Positions 33,690 to 45,838 of a DNA stretch of 64,000 nucleotides are shown one piece after another; position 1 is the first letter of the stretch; each line of letters begins with the position of its first letter. Location: the NCBI GenBank assembly GCA_963695105.1, contig CAVOGC010000055.1, positions 186,001 to 250,000 on the forward strand. The letters run 5' to 3'. Position numbers and translations under genes: made by a program. The notes under the pieces are model-generated. The model had not been told where the DNA came from. It was given only the letters and a program-made list of their open reading frames with translations, and made no database searches. Source of the DNA: Competibacter sp963695105. GTDB lineage: Bacteria; Pseudomonadota; Gammaproteobacteria; Competibacterales; Competibacteraceae.

Positions 33690-36314
33690 CGCGAACCACC
33701 GGCCCGCTTGCCCGCGCCACGCCGCCTCCCGGTTTCGCGCCCGGTGGTCTGGACGCCCGGCAGCTTCACGGTAAAGCCGCTGACGAAATCCAAGCCGCTC
33801 AGATCCCGGTCGACCTCGACCGTCACCGGCGCATCGAGGGTGATGTAGGCGCCGCAGGACTCGCCGGCATCGCAAATGAATAGATCGTTGTTGGCGTCGG
33901 AACCGGTGAAAAGTTGATAGTTGCCCGCTGCAATATCCGACAAGGTGAAGGTGTAACTACCGTCCGGCTGCAACTGCCCGGCCACATCCTGCACGGTCTC
34001 GCCGCTCTCGGGCTTGACCAGTAGCACATACTGCTGCCCGACCGAGCCGGCGCTCAGATTGTTGGCCACCTGCATGATGACGTTCACCGGGAACGTATTG
34101 GCATTGGAGCTAAAGGTAATGGTCGCGCTGTAAACCCCATCCGCCAGATTTTCGCGTCGTACCGCAACCGTGTAACCGCCGGTACCGTCGGCGTTCGCCT
34201 GAATCGGCGTCACGCTCAGCCAGCCGCCGGAGTTCTCGGTGGGTGGATTCACCCTCAGGTCGCCGCCGCCACCGTTGAGCACCGTCAGGGTCTGGCTATC
34301 GAGGCTGACGCCAAAATTCAGCGCCGCCGGACTGATCGTGAGAATTGGCGTCGGGTTCACCGGCCGCCCCGCGCTGTCGGCGGCGGCGATCACCGCCCTG
34401 TAGGCGTTGATCAGGCCGTAACCGAACTGGTCGTCCCGGCCCGGCGCGCCCAAATCCTCGGTCAGCGCGCCGCTGGCCAACAGCGCGTCGATGTCCTGGG
34501 GCGTCAGGTTCGGCGCGGCGGACTTCATCAACGCCAGCACTCCGGCCACATGCGGCGTCGCCATCGAGGTTCCCTGCCAGATGACGTAGTCGTTGACCAG
34601 CGTACCGCCGCTGTCGCTGGCGGCCGTGCTGAGCACGCCGTCCGGCTTACCGTCGCCGTTCACGTCGCGGGCGGTGTTGCCACCGGGCGCGACCACGCTG
34701 ATGGTGGGTCCGAAATTGGAGTACGGCGCCCGATCCTTGTTGATATCCACGGCGCCGACGCCCAACACGCCGGGAAAAGCCGCGGGATAGAACGGCGTAC
34801 CGTTGCCGTCGTTGCCGGCGGCGGCGACGATGACCACGCCGGCGGCGCGCGCCTGATCGTAAACCGCTTGGGTGGCGGTGGAAAAACCGGGACCGCCGAT
34901 GCTGAGGTTGATCACGTCGGCGCGGCGCGGCGGCACGGCGCCGGAGTCGTTGGGCAGACCAGCGGCGTAGCGCACGGCCTGTTCGATGTCGTAATCGGTG
35001 CCGCCGAAGCGGCCCAGGGCGCGCAAGGGCATGACCTTGGCCCCGAAGGCGACACCGGCGACACCGATGCTGTTCTGGGTGGCGGCCGCCACCGTGCCGG
35101 CGATGTGGGTGCCGTGGAAGGAACTGCCGCCGCCGGGATCGACGCCGTCGCCGGGATCGTCCGGATTGGCGTCGATGCCGTCGCCGTCGCCGGCGTTGTC
35201 GGGATTGCTGATGAAATCGTAGCCTTCCACCCACTGCCCTTGCAGGTCGGGATGGCTGAGCGCGATGCCGGTATCGATCACCGCCACGATCGCGTCAGTG
35301 CCGGTCGTCAGATCCCAGGCCTGCGGCAGGTTGATCTGCGGAAAGTGCCACTGGAACCGGTATAGCGGATCGTTGGGGACGAACTGCTCGCGGCGGATGT
35401 AGTTGAGCCCCGCGTCCGCGACATCCGGATCTCGCCTCATCTCCTTGATCGAATACAGGGTCTCCAGTTTCTCCCGCAGGATCGGATCGGTGATCTGAAA
35501 ACCGCCGGGGAAACGAATCTGAGTGGTGCTGGCCAGCTTTCGATAGGCCGCGATCCGCTTCAGCTCCGCCAAATCGATCAAGGCATTACGCTCCGCGGGT
35601 TCTTCTCGCCGCCCCCCCATCAAACCCAGCGCCCGCACCTGAGCCCGCAAACCGTCGCGCGCCGACGCCGCGCGCCGGAAACGGGTAATCGCTTCGCCCG
35701 CGACGAACGGATCGCTCAGCCGCATCCCTGCTTCGGCCGGCGCCAGCGCCTGACCGATGGTCAACACGTAGTTCGACGCGCCGCGATCCGCGACCACGAC
35801 CAGCAGATAATCGCCGCTCGTGGTCACCGTCAGCGATTCCACCCGGTTCTGGCTGGCCGCCGCGTCGAGGATGCTGCCGTCGAGATCGGCCAGACCCAAA
35901 TCCAGATCGTTCTGGACGCCGTCGCCGGCAATTTGCAGGCTGATCTGCTGGCCGGCGAGCAGCTTGGCCGTGTACACATCAGTCGGATCGCCACTGGTGC
36001 GCGATCGGCCCGCCGGTCCGGCGCCAGGCCGGTTGGCGTAGCCGCCGAGAGTGACCGGGTTGGGAATCGGTTGGGGGTCGGCGACCGTATCGTTGGCGCG
36101 GTAGGGCGCCAAGCGGATCGTTGACATCGCTGTCCGTGGCGACGCCAGAGGCCGGCCGCACCGTACCGCTCAAGGTGTACTGGACGACGGGCGGCGGCGA
36201 GGACGGTGGCGGCGGCGGAGGCGAATCGCCACCATCATCGCCTCCGCCGCAAGCGTGCAGCAGAACCGCCAGCCCCACGACCAGGAACGCCCGTTTTGGA
36301 AATTCAGAGTTCAT
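33686..36314 (-). CDS. S8 subtilisin-like lipoprotein protease (frameshift near 36109)
   Basis: The long frame (33686-36127) holds a pre-peptidase-like domain, a prodomain and a complete subtilase catalytic domain: DTGIALSHPD (Asp), FHGTHIAG (His) and GTSMATPHVAG (Ser), followed by a ~190-residue beta-rich tail. Its true N-terminus is in another frame from 36314: MNSEFPKR, a lipobox (LLHAC), a Pro-rich linker and VATDSDVNDPL, which joins APYRAND in the long frame if one of C36109/C36110 is removed. The total length minus one base gives an 875-residue lipoprotein. Whether the extra base is real cannot be told here. Confidence 0.87.
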
Positions 36315-36340
36315 GCATGGTCTCTTTGTAACGAGCGACG

Positions 36341-36829
36341 CTACCAAAAGTCATCCAGCTTCGCCTGTTCCCAAGTGGCGCGCAGGACCTGCCAGTCGTC
36401 CCGGCCTCGACGGATCAGGGCGAAGTCGAAGCGGTAAAGATCGGCGCTCAGGCCGATCAGTTGGTCGGCGCTGGTCACCGGCCGACCGGCCATCGCCGCC
36501 GCCACGCTGACCGTGGCATGATCCGGGTCCGTGAGAACGATGTCGCGAATGCGGGTGAACAGATGGACGGACTGATGGCGCAGGACGTGCAGCCGGATCA
36601 GATGTTCCACCGCTTTGCGGTCGCGACCCTGAGCATCGGTGTAATCATCCGCGATCAGCGCGCGCAGATCGCGCATGTTGCGCTCCTCGCCCGCGACCTG
36701 AGCCCGAGCGATGAACTGGCGGATTTCGGTCTCGGGGGAATCGGCCGGGCGCGAGCAGGCCGCCACCACCAGCATGATGAAGACCGCCCAGGCCCATGAC
36801 CGGCCGCCGTATCGGGTTATCATTCCCAT
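36341..36829 (-). CDS. Lipoprotein with NTF2-like domain
   Basis: The 162-residue precursor has a lipobox (VVAACS) and a domain with ADSPETEIRQFIARAQ and DDYTDAQG that resembles SnoaL/NTF2-like folds. GGTGGAG lies 8 bases ahead of the ATG at 36829. No catalytic residue can be assigned. It lies 26 bp upstream of the subtilase start on the same strand, so the three minus-strand genes may be cotranscribed. Confidence 0.78.
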   Translation of the reverse strand: MGMITRYGGRSWAWAVFIMLVVAACSRPADSPETEIRQFIARAQVAGEERNMRDLRALIADDYTDAQGRDRKAVEHLIRLHVLRHQSVHLFTRIRDIVLTDPDHATVSVAAAMAGRPVTSADQLIGLSADLYRFDFALIRRGRDDWQVLRATWEQAKLDDFW

Positions 36830-36908
36830 CTGGATATCTCCACCACCCTTGGCCGGCTGAGTGCCGGCGACCCGCTTGCTCATTCTTTCCACCCGTTCGG
36901 AACCTGCC

Positions 36909-37523
36909 ATGAATCACCAGTTTGCAGTACTTGATAAGAGTCTTTGCTATCGCGGTTTTTTCCGCATGGAACAATACCGGTTGAAACATGAACTGTTCGC
37001 CGGCGGCTGGAGTCCGGAAATCACCCGCGAGTGCCTGGAGCGCGGCCATGCGGTTGCGGTCCTGCTGTTCGACCCGGAACGGGACCGGGTGGTTTTGCTG
37101 GAGCAATTCCGGGTCGGCGCGCTGGAGTTTCCCGGCGGTCCCTGGCTGCTGGAGATCGTCGCCGGCATCATGGACGATCCCGCCGAAACCACCGAGGAGG
37201 TGGCGCGGCGCGAAACCATCGAGGAAGCCGGCTGCGAACTGCTGGAGCTGATTCCCATCTGCCATTATCTGGTCAGCCCCGGCGGCACGTCCGAAAGCAT
37301 CACCCTGTTCTGTGGCCGGGTCGACACCTCGACCCTCGCCCCCGGCATCCGCGGCGTAGCCTCAGAGCATGAAGACATCCGTTTGCACCTGGTCTCCCGC
37401 GCCGAGGCGCTGGAGTTGCTGCATACCGGCCGCATCAATTCGGCCGCGCCGATCATCGCCCTGCAATGGCTGGAATTGAACCGGCCGAAACTGCTGGGGC
37501 GTTGGGAACTGGCGCCGGCCTAG
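36909..37523 (+). CDS. nudF: Nudix hydrolase, ADP-ribose pyrophosphatase-like
   Basis: The 204-residue protein has the Nudix box ending in RRETIEEAGCEL, preceded by an AGIMDDPAE turn that is one residue longer than the consensus spacing. The N-terminal GFFRMEQYRLKHELF region matches NudF/ADP-ribose pyrophosphatases, which cleave ADP-ribose to AMP and ribose 5-phosphate. The ATG at 36909 is used; upstream codons in frame overlap the divergent promoter. Confidence 0.88.
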   Translation: MNHQFAVLDKSLCYRGFFRMEQYRLKHELFAGGWSPEITRECLERGHAVAVLLFDPERDRVVLLEQFRVGALEFPGGPWLLEIVAGIMDDPAETTEEVARRETIEEAGCELLELIPICHYLVSPGGTSESITLFCGRVDTSTLAPGIRGVASEHEDIRLHLVSRAEALELLHTGRINSAAPIIALQWLELNRPKLLGRWELAPA

Positions 37524-38026
37524 ATCCCCAGCCGGCCCAAGTCGGGATCGGGCCTCGACCGCTCCCAGATCAGGCGGAACAGCTCCAGCAACTCCTTCAT
37601 GCGCTCGCGGGGCTCCGGCTCGTAATTGCCGAGCAGGCGGCGCGGATCGCTGAAACGCAACAGCGCCCGTTCGTCGGCGATGACGAACGCCTGGCTCAGT
37701 TCCGGCCGGTCCGGGATTTCCGACCGGTTCGGAGTGCGCAACAGTAGCGCGCTGGTCAGTCGCTCGCTCAGCCGCACCAGCCGGGGACAATCGCTGCGCC
37801 ATTCCCTGGCTGGCGGCAACACCAGATGCAGGCGTGTCTTGGGCTGGCTCACCACCCGATTGCGGATGGCGTCGAGCACGTCGGGATCGTCGTACAACTC
37901 GGGCCGTACCAGAGGCGTATACAACAGCAGCGTGCGCCGCATCCCGCCGAGCAGGTCCAGCAGGGCGCGCCGGCTGTCGTCCAACCCGTTTAGCGTCATC
38001 GGGAAAAGCGGTTCGTCATTCGCCAT
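37520..38026 (-). CDS. Conserved protein of unknown function (HKD-like, DUF7931 type)
   Basis: The 168-residue soluble protein contains RTLLLYTPLVRPELYDD and LHLVLPPAREWRSDCPRL, a pattern I associate with the DUF7931 family often found beside Nudix genes, distantly like phospholipase D half-domains but without a clear HKD motif. GAGG precedes the ATG at 38026 by 8 bases. It converges with the Nudix gene and overlaps its end by 4 bp. Confidence 0.72.
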   Translation of the reverse strand: MANDEPLFPMTLNGLDDSRRALLDLLGGMRRTLLLYTPLVRPELYDDPDVLDAIRNRVVSQPKTRLHLVLPPAREWRSDCPRLVRLSERLTSALLLRTPNRSEIPDRPELSQAFVIADERALLRFSDPRRLLGNYEPEPRERMKELLELFRLIWERSRPDPDLGRLGI

Positions 38027-38139
38027 CGCCGTTACCTCGCTGTCTGGGAGAGTGAAACCCCATGCATTCGAACACCATCGATGAGTGCCGGATATAGCGC
38101 GAAATGCCTGGGTTGTCGTGGGATTGACCCCGCACAAAG

Positions 38140-40497
38140 TTATTGCGGCGCAAGCCGCGATCCGGTAAACGAGACAATCACGAAGTTCTGATGGGGCTCG
38201 GCCCAGCTCACGGTGACATTGCTGCCGGCTTGCGGAAAGTTGGGCAGGATATACGCACCGGTGACGCCTCTCAGGAACTCCACGCCCAGCGTGGTCACGG
38301 TGAAGTTCACATTGGCGAACTCCACTCCGTCGGCGAAAGCCCGCAAATTGTGGCTACCATTGCCCAGACGGTTCCAGTTGAAGGTGTAGCCGAAGCCATT
38401 GTCGGCGTCGCCACAGGACTGGATCGTATCCTCCCGGGTAGTGCCGTAGGCCACCCGTTGCCGGGCGCCGCCGTCGATCTGCACCTCCACCGTGCCGGCC
38501 TGGCAGACCCAGCCCCGGATCAGCCCGATCCCGCTTTCGAAGGAACCCTGCCGCGGGCTTTCCAGGGTGGCGGAAAGTTCCGCTTGCGGGACTCTCGCGG
38601 CCGGTTGGATGCTGGCCGCATTCCGGCTGGCGCCGTCGATGACAAAATTCTGATGGGGCTCGGCCCAGCGCACGGTGACATTGCTGCCGGCTTGCGGAAA
38701 GTTGGGCAGGATATACGCACCGATGACGCCTCTCAGGTACTCCACGCCCAGCGTGGTCACGGTGAAATTGACGTTGGCGAACTCCACCCCGTCGGCGAAA
38801 GCCCGTAGGTTGTGGCTGCCGTTGCCCAGCCGGTTCCAGTTGAAGGTATAGCCAAAGCCGTTGTCGGCATCGCCGCAGGACTGGATCGTATCCTCCCGCG
38901 TGGTGCCGTAGGCCACCCGTTGCCGGGCGCCGCCGTCGATCTGGATTTCCACCGTGCTGGCCTGGCAGACCCAGCCCCGGATCAGGCCGATCCCGCTTTC
39001 GAACGAACCCTGCTGCGGGCTTTCCAGGCGTGGTCTCCGCCGGACGACGAGTTCAGCCACTGACTAACCGACGGAAACGTTAAATCAAAACGGCCATACC
39101 AATCGGGGTCTGTCTGGTTCGAGCAGGATGGCAAAGTACCGCCGTGCAAGTTACCGACAAAAAGTTGCTGGCCGTTTTGCTCACCGGTAATCGCGAAGAT
39201 CCCGGATCCACTACTCCCCTCTTCAGTGATCCCTTGCGACCAGGTCACCTGGATGTGGCTACCGGTTCCATTGACTGGTTAAAAAGGGGAGCGTATCCGT
39301 CAGCGGTGCCTTGACTCCATTTCTTCAAGTCACCCTGGGGATGATGGATGCCCGTGACCGTCCGGCCCGTCGGATTGGTCGTGCTCCAACCGGCAAACTG
39401 TATGCCCGGCAAGTTGCTGATTTGATTATCCCGCAAGCGCAGGAAGGTGAAATCGCTGTTGGCGCCGGTGGCGAGCAGGTCGGCACCGCCGGCGAAATGA
39501 ATGACGGACGTGGGGTCCGGTCCCCCGCAGTCCGCGCGTTCGAAAAACCAGTAGCTATTGATGGTGTTGGCGACGGATTGTTTCGATAGACAGTGGTTCG
39601 CGGTCATGAAATAAGGAATCCAGCTACTGGAATCGTTATCGTTGAGCAACGTTCCCGTGCATAGATAGCTGCCCTCGGCATCGCTGAAAAGAATTTTGGC
39701 CACTGCGGCGCTTAAATTGTCGGGCACCGTGTCGCGACATTTGACGTCGATGTTACAAGATGCGGAATTGCCGATGTCGGAAAGACGCTTCTCGTTCGGA
39801 TACTGAAACGAATACGCCAGGTGTTGTATTTTTGGCGCCCGGATCGGAAACCTCGCCTTCAATCGGAGCTCGGCAGGTAAATCTCCACTCCGGCGGTTTC
39901 CCCTTCGATCACCGGCGACCAGAACAGGGCCGGCGTCGGCTCGGCGTCGGCGGCATTTCCCCCAAGCTGTTGGGCGCGCATGGATCTGGCCGTGAAGGGG
40001 CCGAAGGTGTCGGAATTCTTGCTCCCGAAAAAGCGCATTTCCGCGTTCTCGGGCAAGCCCTCCAATTCGATCGCCACCCGTAGCGCGCGTGCCCCCGGCG
40101 AGGTGACCGAAAACGCCGCGACCTGGCCGTCGCCGGGCAGTGCCTCCCACGACAGCCACGGGTACAAATCGCCTTGGTAGGGCGGCGGCATCTCCCGCGC
40201 GAACCCCACCTTCAGGGGCTGATCCTTGCGCGGCGCCGCCAGCGTGGATTTCTCGGTAGCCGTGACCGGGTCCAGCACGATTTGGAGGGGAATCGCGGTG
40301 GCGCGGTAATCCCGCTTGAGTTGTTTATCAGGAAAACTCATGGGTGTTCTGCCCGCCGACGGTGGTGAGCCCCCGCCCACCGAAACAGCGTAGCCCTCGG
40401 ACACGGTCAGCGCCAACAACACGAGCGCGGCCATCGCATGCAATAGCGGCGGGGAAAATTTGAAGGGACTGTGCTTTTCTGCCGTACTCACGACCAT
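38140..40497 (-). pseudogene. Trypsin-like secreted protease broken by three frameshifts
   Basis: The reading frame can be pieced together from four segments: a signal peptide (about 40497-40390) and prodomain to 39862, the catalytic His (TANHC) and Asp (SDFTFLRL) segment from ~39875 to 39270, the Ser segment (EEGSSGSG) from ~39262 to 39035, and two long C-terminal modules to 38140. The junctions each need one extra base (1-bp deletions near 39870, 39265 and 39030). The protease part resembles lysyl-endopeptidase-like secreted enzymes. Three deletions in one gene suggest true decay, although error remains possible. Confidence 0.8.
38178..39032 (-). repeat. Two ~154-residue tandem modules (462-bp period)
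   Basis: Two copies of a module starting LESP.QGSFESGIGLIRGW and ending AEPHQNFVI lie head to tail; matching DNA positions are 462 bp apart (e.g. 38186 and 38648). Within the ~390-bp core the two copies are nearly identical at DNA level, implying recent duplication. Each module has cysteines in GWVCQA and QSCGDAD and looks like a beta-sandwich attachment domain. Confidence 0.85.
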
Positions 40498-40662
40498 CTC
40501 CTGTCCGCTGCACGCGCGGAATCGCGCGAAGGTTGGGAACTTTAACAGACTCACCTTAACGGCAGCTTATAGCCGCTGGCACAGCCCGCCGGGATCAATC
40601 CGCGCGGGACCCTCACCTGTTCGCTGCCTGGTTCAAGCGAAAGTCCCGGTTGGAAGATCACC

Positions 40663-43257
<2,595 letters not shown>

Positions 43258-43295
43258 GGATGGTTTACTCCCGTGACAATACAATTTCCCTATGA

Positions 43296-43323
43296 ATTTG
43301 GCGGTGGTTTGGGGAAATTCAAG
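43296..43323 (-). promoter_or_regulatory. Candidate heat-shock (sigma32) promoter of clpB
   Basis: On the minus strand CTTGAA (43318-43323) is followed after 14 bp by CGCCAAAT (43296-43303), close to the sigma32 pattern CTTGAAA - N13-15 - CCCCATNT. Position about 40 bp upstream of the clpB start and the identity of the gene support it. Confidence 0.5.
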
Positions 43324-43517
43324 GGTGGCGGGCATCGCCGGCGCGCTTCTGTTCCCGCAGGCCCAAGCGAAAATCCGCGGGCGGATTGCATTGCCCTCAC
43401 GCGACCGGCCGCCAAAAACCACCGTTATGACATTACAGCGCGAACATGCTTTCTTTAAGCTGGCCTACCTCGGTTCCCGAGCGCCGACCATCACCCATCA
43501 CCGCGAGGTCCCGTTCC

Positions 43518-43925
43518 ATGCATCACCTGCTCCGCTTCAACACCCGCCAAGCCCAGGAATTGCTCGACATCACCGAACAAGTGCGCGCCGTCGTGCGCGA
43601 CAGCGGGGTCGCCAACGGTTTGGTCAACGTCTACGCCCAGGGAGCGACCGCCGCCGTAATGATTCAGGAAAACTGGGATGCGAGCGTACCGACCGACGTG
43701 GTCAACCTGCTGCGCAAGCTGATTCCGCCGGGCGTCTGGCTGCACGACCAGCAGGACGGCAACGGCGACGCCCATCTCAAGGCAGGTCTGGTCGGTCCGT
43801 CCGAAACCATCCCAATCATGGACGGCAAGCTGGGGCTATCCACCTGGCAGGGGATCTTCTTCTGCGAGTTCGACGGTCCTCGCTCGACCCGGACCGTGGT
43901 CTGCACCGTGCTGGCGGCGGATTGA
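43518..43925 (+). CDS. yjbQ: YjbQ family protein (UPF0047)
   Basis: The 135-residue protein matches YjbQ: the HLLRFNT start, VNVYAQGATAAVMIQEN, and GNGDAHLKAGLVGPSET with the conserved H and S, then WQGIFFCEFDGPR. The family has been reported to show a secondary thiamine-phosphate synthase activity; the physiological role is unclear. GAGG lies 9 bases before the ATG at 43518. Confidence 0.9.
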   Translation: MHHLLRFNTRQAQELLDITEQVRAVVRDSGVANGLVNVYAQGATAAVMIQENWDASVPTDVVNLLRKLIPPGVWLHDQQDGNGDAHLKAGLVGPSETIPIMDGKLGLSTWQGIFFCEFDGPRSTRTVVCTVLAAD

Positions 43926-43940
43926 ACGCGCTCGACGGGA

Positions 43941-44012
43941 TCACTCCAGCGCCTGCTCCAGATCGGCGACCAGATCGGCGACCTCCTCGATCCCGACCGA
44001 CAACCGTACCAA
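43941..44012 (-). pseudogene. Duplicated 3' end of the trans-sulfuration enzyme gene
   Basis: This stretch is 65 of 68 bases identical (43945-44012) to 44650-44717, the end of the neighbouring PLP-enzyme gene. It keeps the frame for 23 codons (LVRLSVGIEEVADLVADLEQ then ALE) and its own TGA. Two differences are synonymous and one is I to V. It is either the displaced original 3' end of the gene after a cassette insertion or the last remnant of a paralogue. Confidence 0.85.
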
Positions 44013-44038
44013 TCTTTATTTCCTCGTGGGTCGATGCC

Positions 44039-44293
44039 TCAGACCGCCACGGCCACGGGTCGGGTCATGTCGCCCCGTCCGGCGAGCAGCCCCGCCACGG
44101 AAATGTCCTCGTCCAGTTCGTCCCAGTGCAATCCCTGTCCGGCGCCGCTGATTTCAAAGCGAAGCCGCTGTTCCGGGGAGGCGCGCAGCAGACGGGGAAA
44201 CCAGGCCAAGGGCACGCCGATGACGCGCCCGTCGGCCAACTGGACCCACATCGTGTCCTCGTCAAATCTAAGTGAGGTGGCCAAAGTATTCAT
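44039..44293 (-). CDS. DUF2442 protein (predicted antitoxin-like partner)
   Basis: An 84-residue protein with LRFDEDTMWVQLADGRVIGVPL and WFPRLLRASPEQRLRFEI, the DUF2442 pattern. DUF2442 genes are regularly paired with DUF4160 genes, as here with a 1-bp gap, and the pair is commonly predicted to be a toxin-antitoxin module. Direct activity is not known to me. Confidence 0.85.
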   Translation of the reverse strand: MNTLATSLRFDEDTMWVQLADGRVIGVPLAWFPRLLRASPEQRLRFEISGAGQGLHWDELDEDISVAGLLAGRGDMTRPVAVAV

Positions 44294-44294
44294 T

Positions 44295-44519
44295 CTAGGT
44301 CCTCTCGATCAAATCGTGCTCTTTCTCGACGATGCCGGCCAATTCACGCAGGGTGGAGGCGTCAAAACCATGACTGTCAGCCAGTCTGACTTCAGGTCGC
44401 AACCAGAACTTGGCGCTGGCGCCGCCCTGGCGAACGTGGACATGAGCCGGTTCGAGCGGTATTCCTTCGTTGGAGAAAAAGAAAAAGCGAAACCCCTTGT
44501 AACGGAAAATGACAGGCAT
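44295..44519 (-). CDS. DUF4160 protein (predicted toxin-like partner)
   Basis: A 74-residue protein starting MPVIFRYKGFRFFFFSNEG and containing EPAHVHVRQGGASAKFWL, the DUF4160 signature. GGAGG lies 8 bases before the ATG at 44519; the in-frame ATG at 44540 has no such support. It precedes DUF2442 and the two lie between the PLP-enzyme gene and the duplicated end of that gene. Confidence 0.86.
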   Translation of the reverse strand: MPVIFRYKGFRFFFFSNEGIPLEPAHVHVRQGGASAKFWLRPEVRLADSHGFDASTLRELAGIVEKEHDLIERT

Positions 44520-44636
44520 CAGTACGCCCTCCTGCCCCATCCAGTTGAGACACTCGCATGACCTTCCGATGTTCGGCGGTGGGTTCGGTCGGTTCGGACG
44601 GCGCGGTTCCAGTTTTCCTGCCGCGCAGAGACATAC

Positions 44637-45807
44637 CTACTTCACCCCATCCAGCGCCTGCTCCAGATCGGCGATCAGATCGGCGACCTCCTCGATCCCC
44701 ACCGACAGCCGTACCAACCCGTCGTCGATGCCCAGTTCCCGACGCACCTCCGGCGGCACCGAGGCGTGAGTCATGATCGCCGGATGCTCGATCAAACTCT
44801 CCACGCCGCCCAAGCTTTCGGCCAGGACGAAAATTCGGCAGCGTTCCAGAAACCCGGTCACTTCCGTCAGATCGCCGCGCACCACCGCGCCGATCATCCC
44901 GCCGAAGCCGCGCATCTGCCGCCGCGCCAGTTCGTGCCGAGGATGACTGGACAGGCCGGGGTAGATCACCCGTTCGATCTTCGGATGCCGCTCCAGCCAG
45001 GCGGCAAGGCGCAGGGCGTTCGTACTATGCCGTTCCATGCGTAGCGCCAGGGTTTTCAGGCCGCGCAAGACCAGGAAGCTGTCAAACGGGCTGGCCACCG
45101 CGCCGATGGCGTTTTGCAGATAGCCCAGCCGCTCGGCCAACGCCTTCTCCCGGCACACCGCTACCCCGCCGATGATGTCGGAATGGCCGTTCAAGTACTT
45201 GGTCGCCGAGTGGACGACGATATCGAAGCCGTATTCCAACGGCCGTTGCGCCCAGGGCGTGGCGAAAGTGTTGTCGGCCACCGCCAGGATGCCGCGCGGG
45301 CGGGCCACGGCGGCGATCATCTCCAGATCCACCAGTTTCAGCAGCGGATTGCTGGGCGTCTCCACCCAGATCATCCGGGTGTCGGGCGTCAGCGCCGCTT
45401 CCAGCGCCGCCCGGTCGCGCAGGTCGGAGTAGGTGAAGCTCAACCCGGCGCTGCGCCGTCGCACCTGTTCGAACAGTCGCCGGGTGCCGCCGTAGATATC
45501 GTCCAGCGCCACCACATGCGCGCCGCTGTCCAGCAATTCCAGCACCGTCGAGGTCGCGGCCAGACCCGAGGCGAAGGCGAAACCGGCGTTGCCGCCCTCC
45601 AGATCGGCCACGCAACGCTCATAGGCAAAACGGGTGGGATTCTGGCTGCGGGAATACTCGAAACCCTGGTGGACACCGGGGCTGGACTGCACGTAGGTCG
45701 AGGTGGCGTAAATCGGCGTCACCACCGCACCGGTGGTTGGGTCCGGCGATTGACCGGCGTGAACGACACGAGTGGCGAAACCTGGTGGTTCGGGACGAAT
45801 TGGTCAT
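44637..45807 (-). CDS. Trans-sulfuration PLP enzyme (cystathionine gamma-synthase/lyase family), frameshift near 45779
   Basis: The long frame from GTG 45725 gives 362 residues with the PLP lysine in HSATKYLNGHSD, the YSRSQNPTR segment and the ETPSNP loop. About 27 N-terminal residues are missing from that frame: they are found as MTNSSRTTR from ATG 45807 (AAGGA 7 bases upstream) joined to FATRVVHAGQSPDPTTGAV once one T of a TTT run (plus strand A45778-45780) is dropped. The exact reaction (cystathionine gamma-synthase, gamma-lyase or O-acyl-homoserine sulfhydrylase) cannot be chosen from sequence alone. Confidence 0.87.
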
Positions 45808-45838
45808 GATGCAATCCTTAATGTTTTAAAGCTTATGC

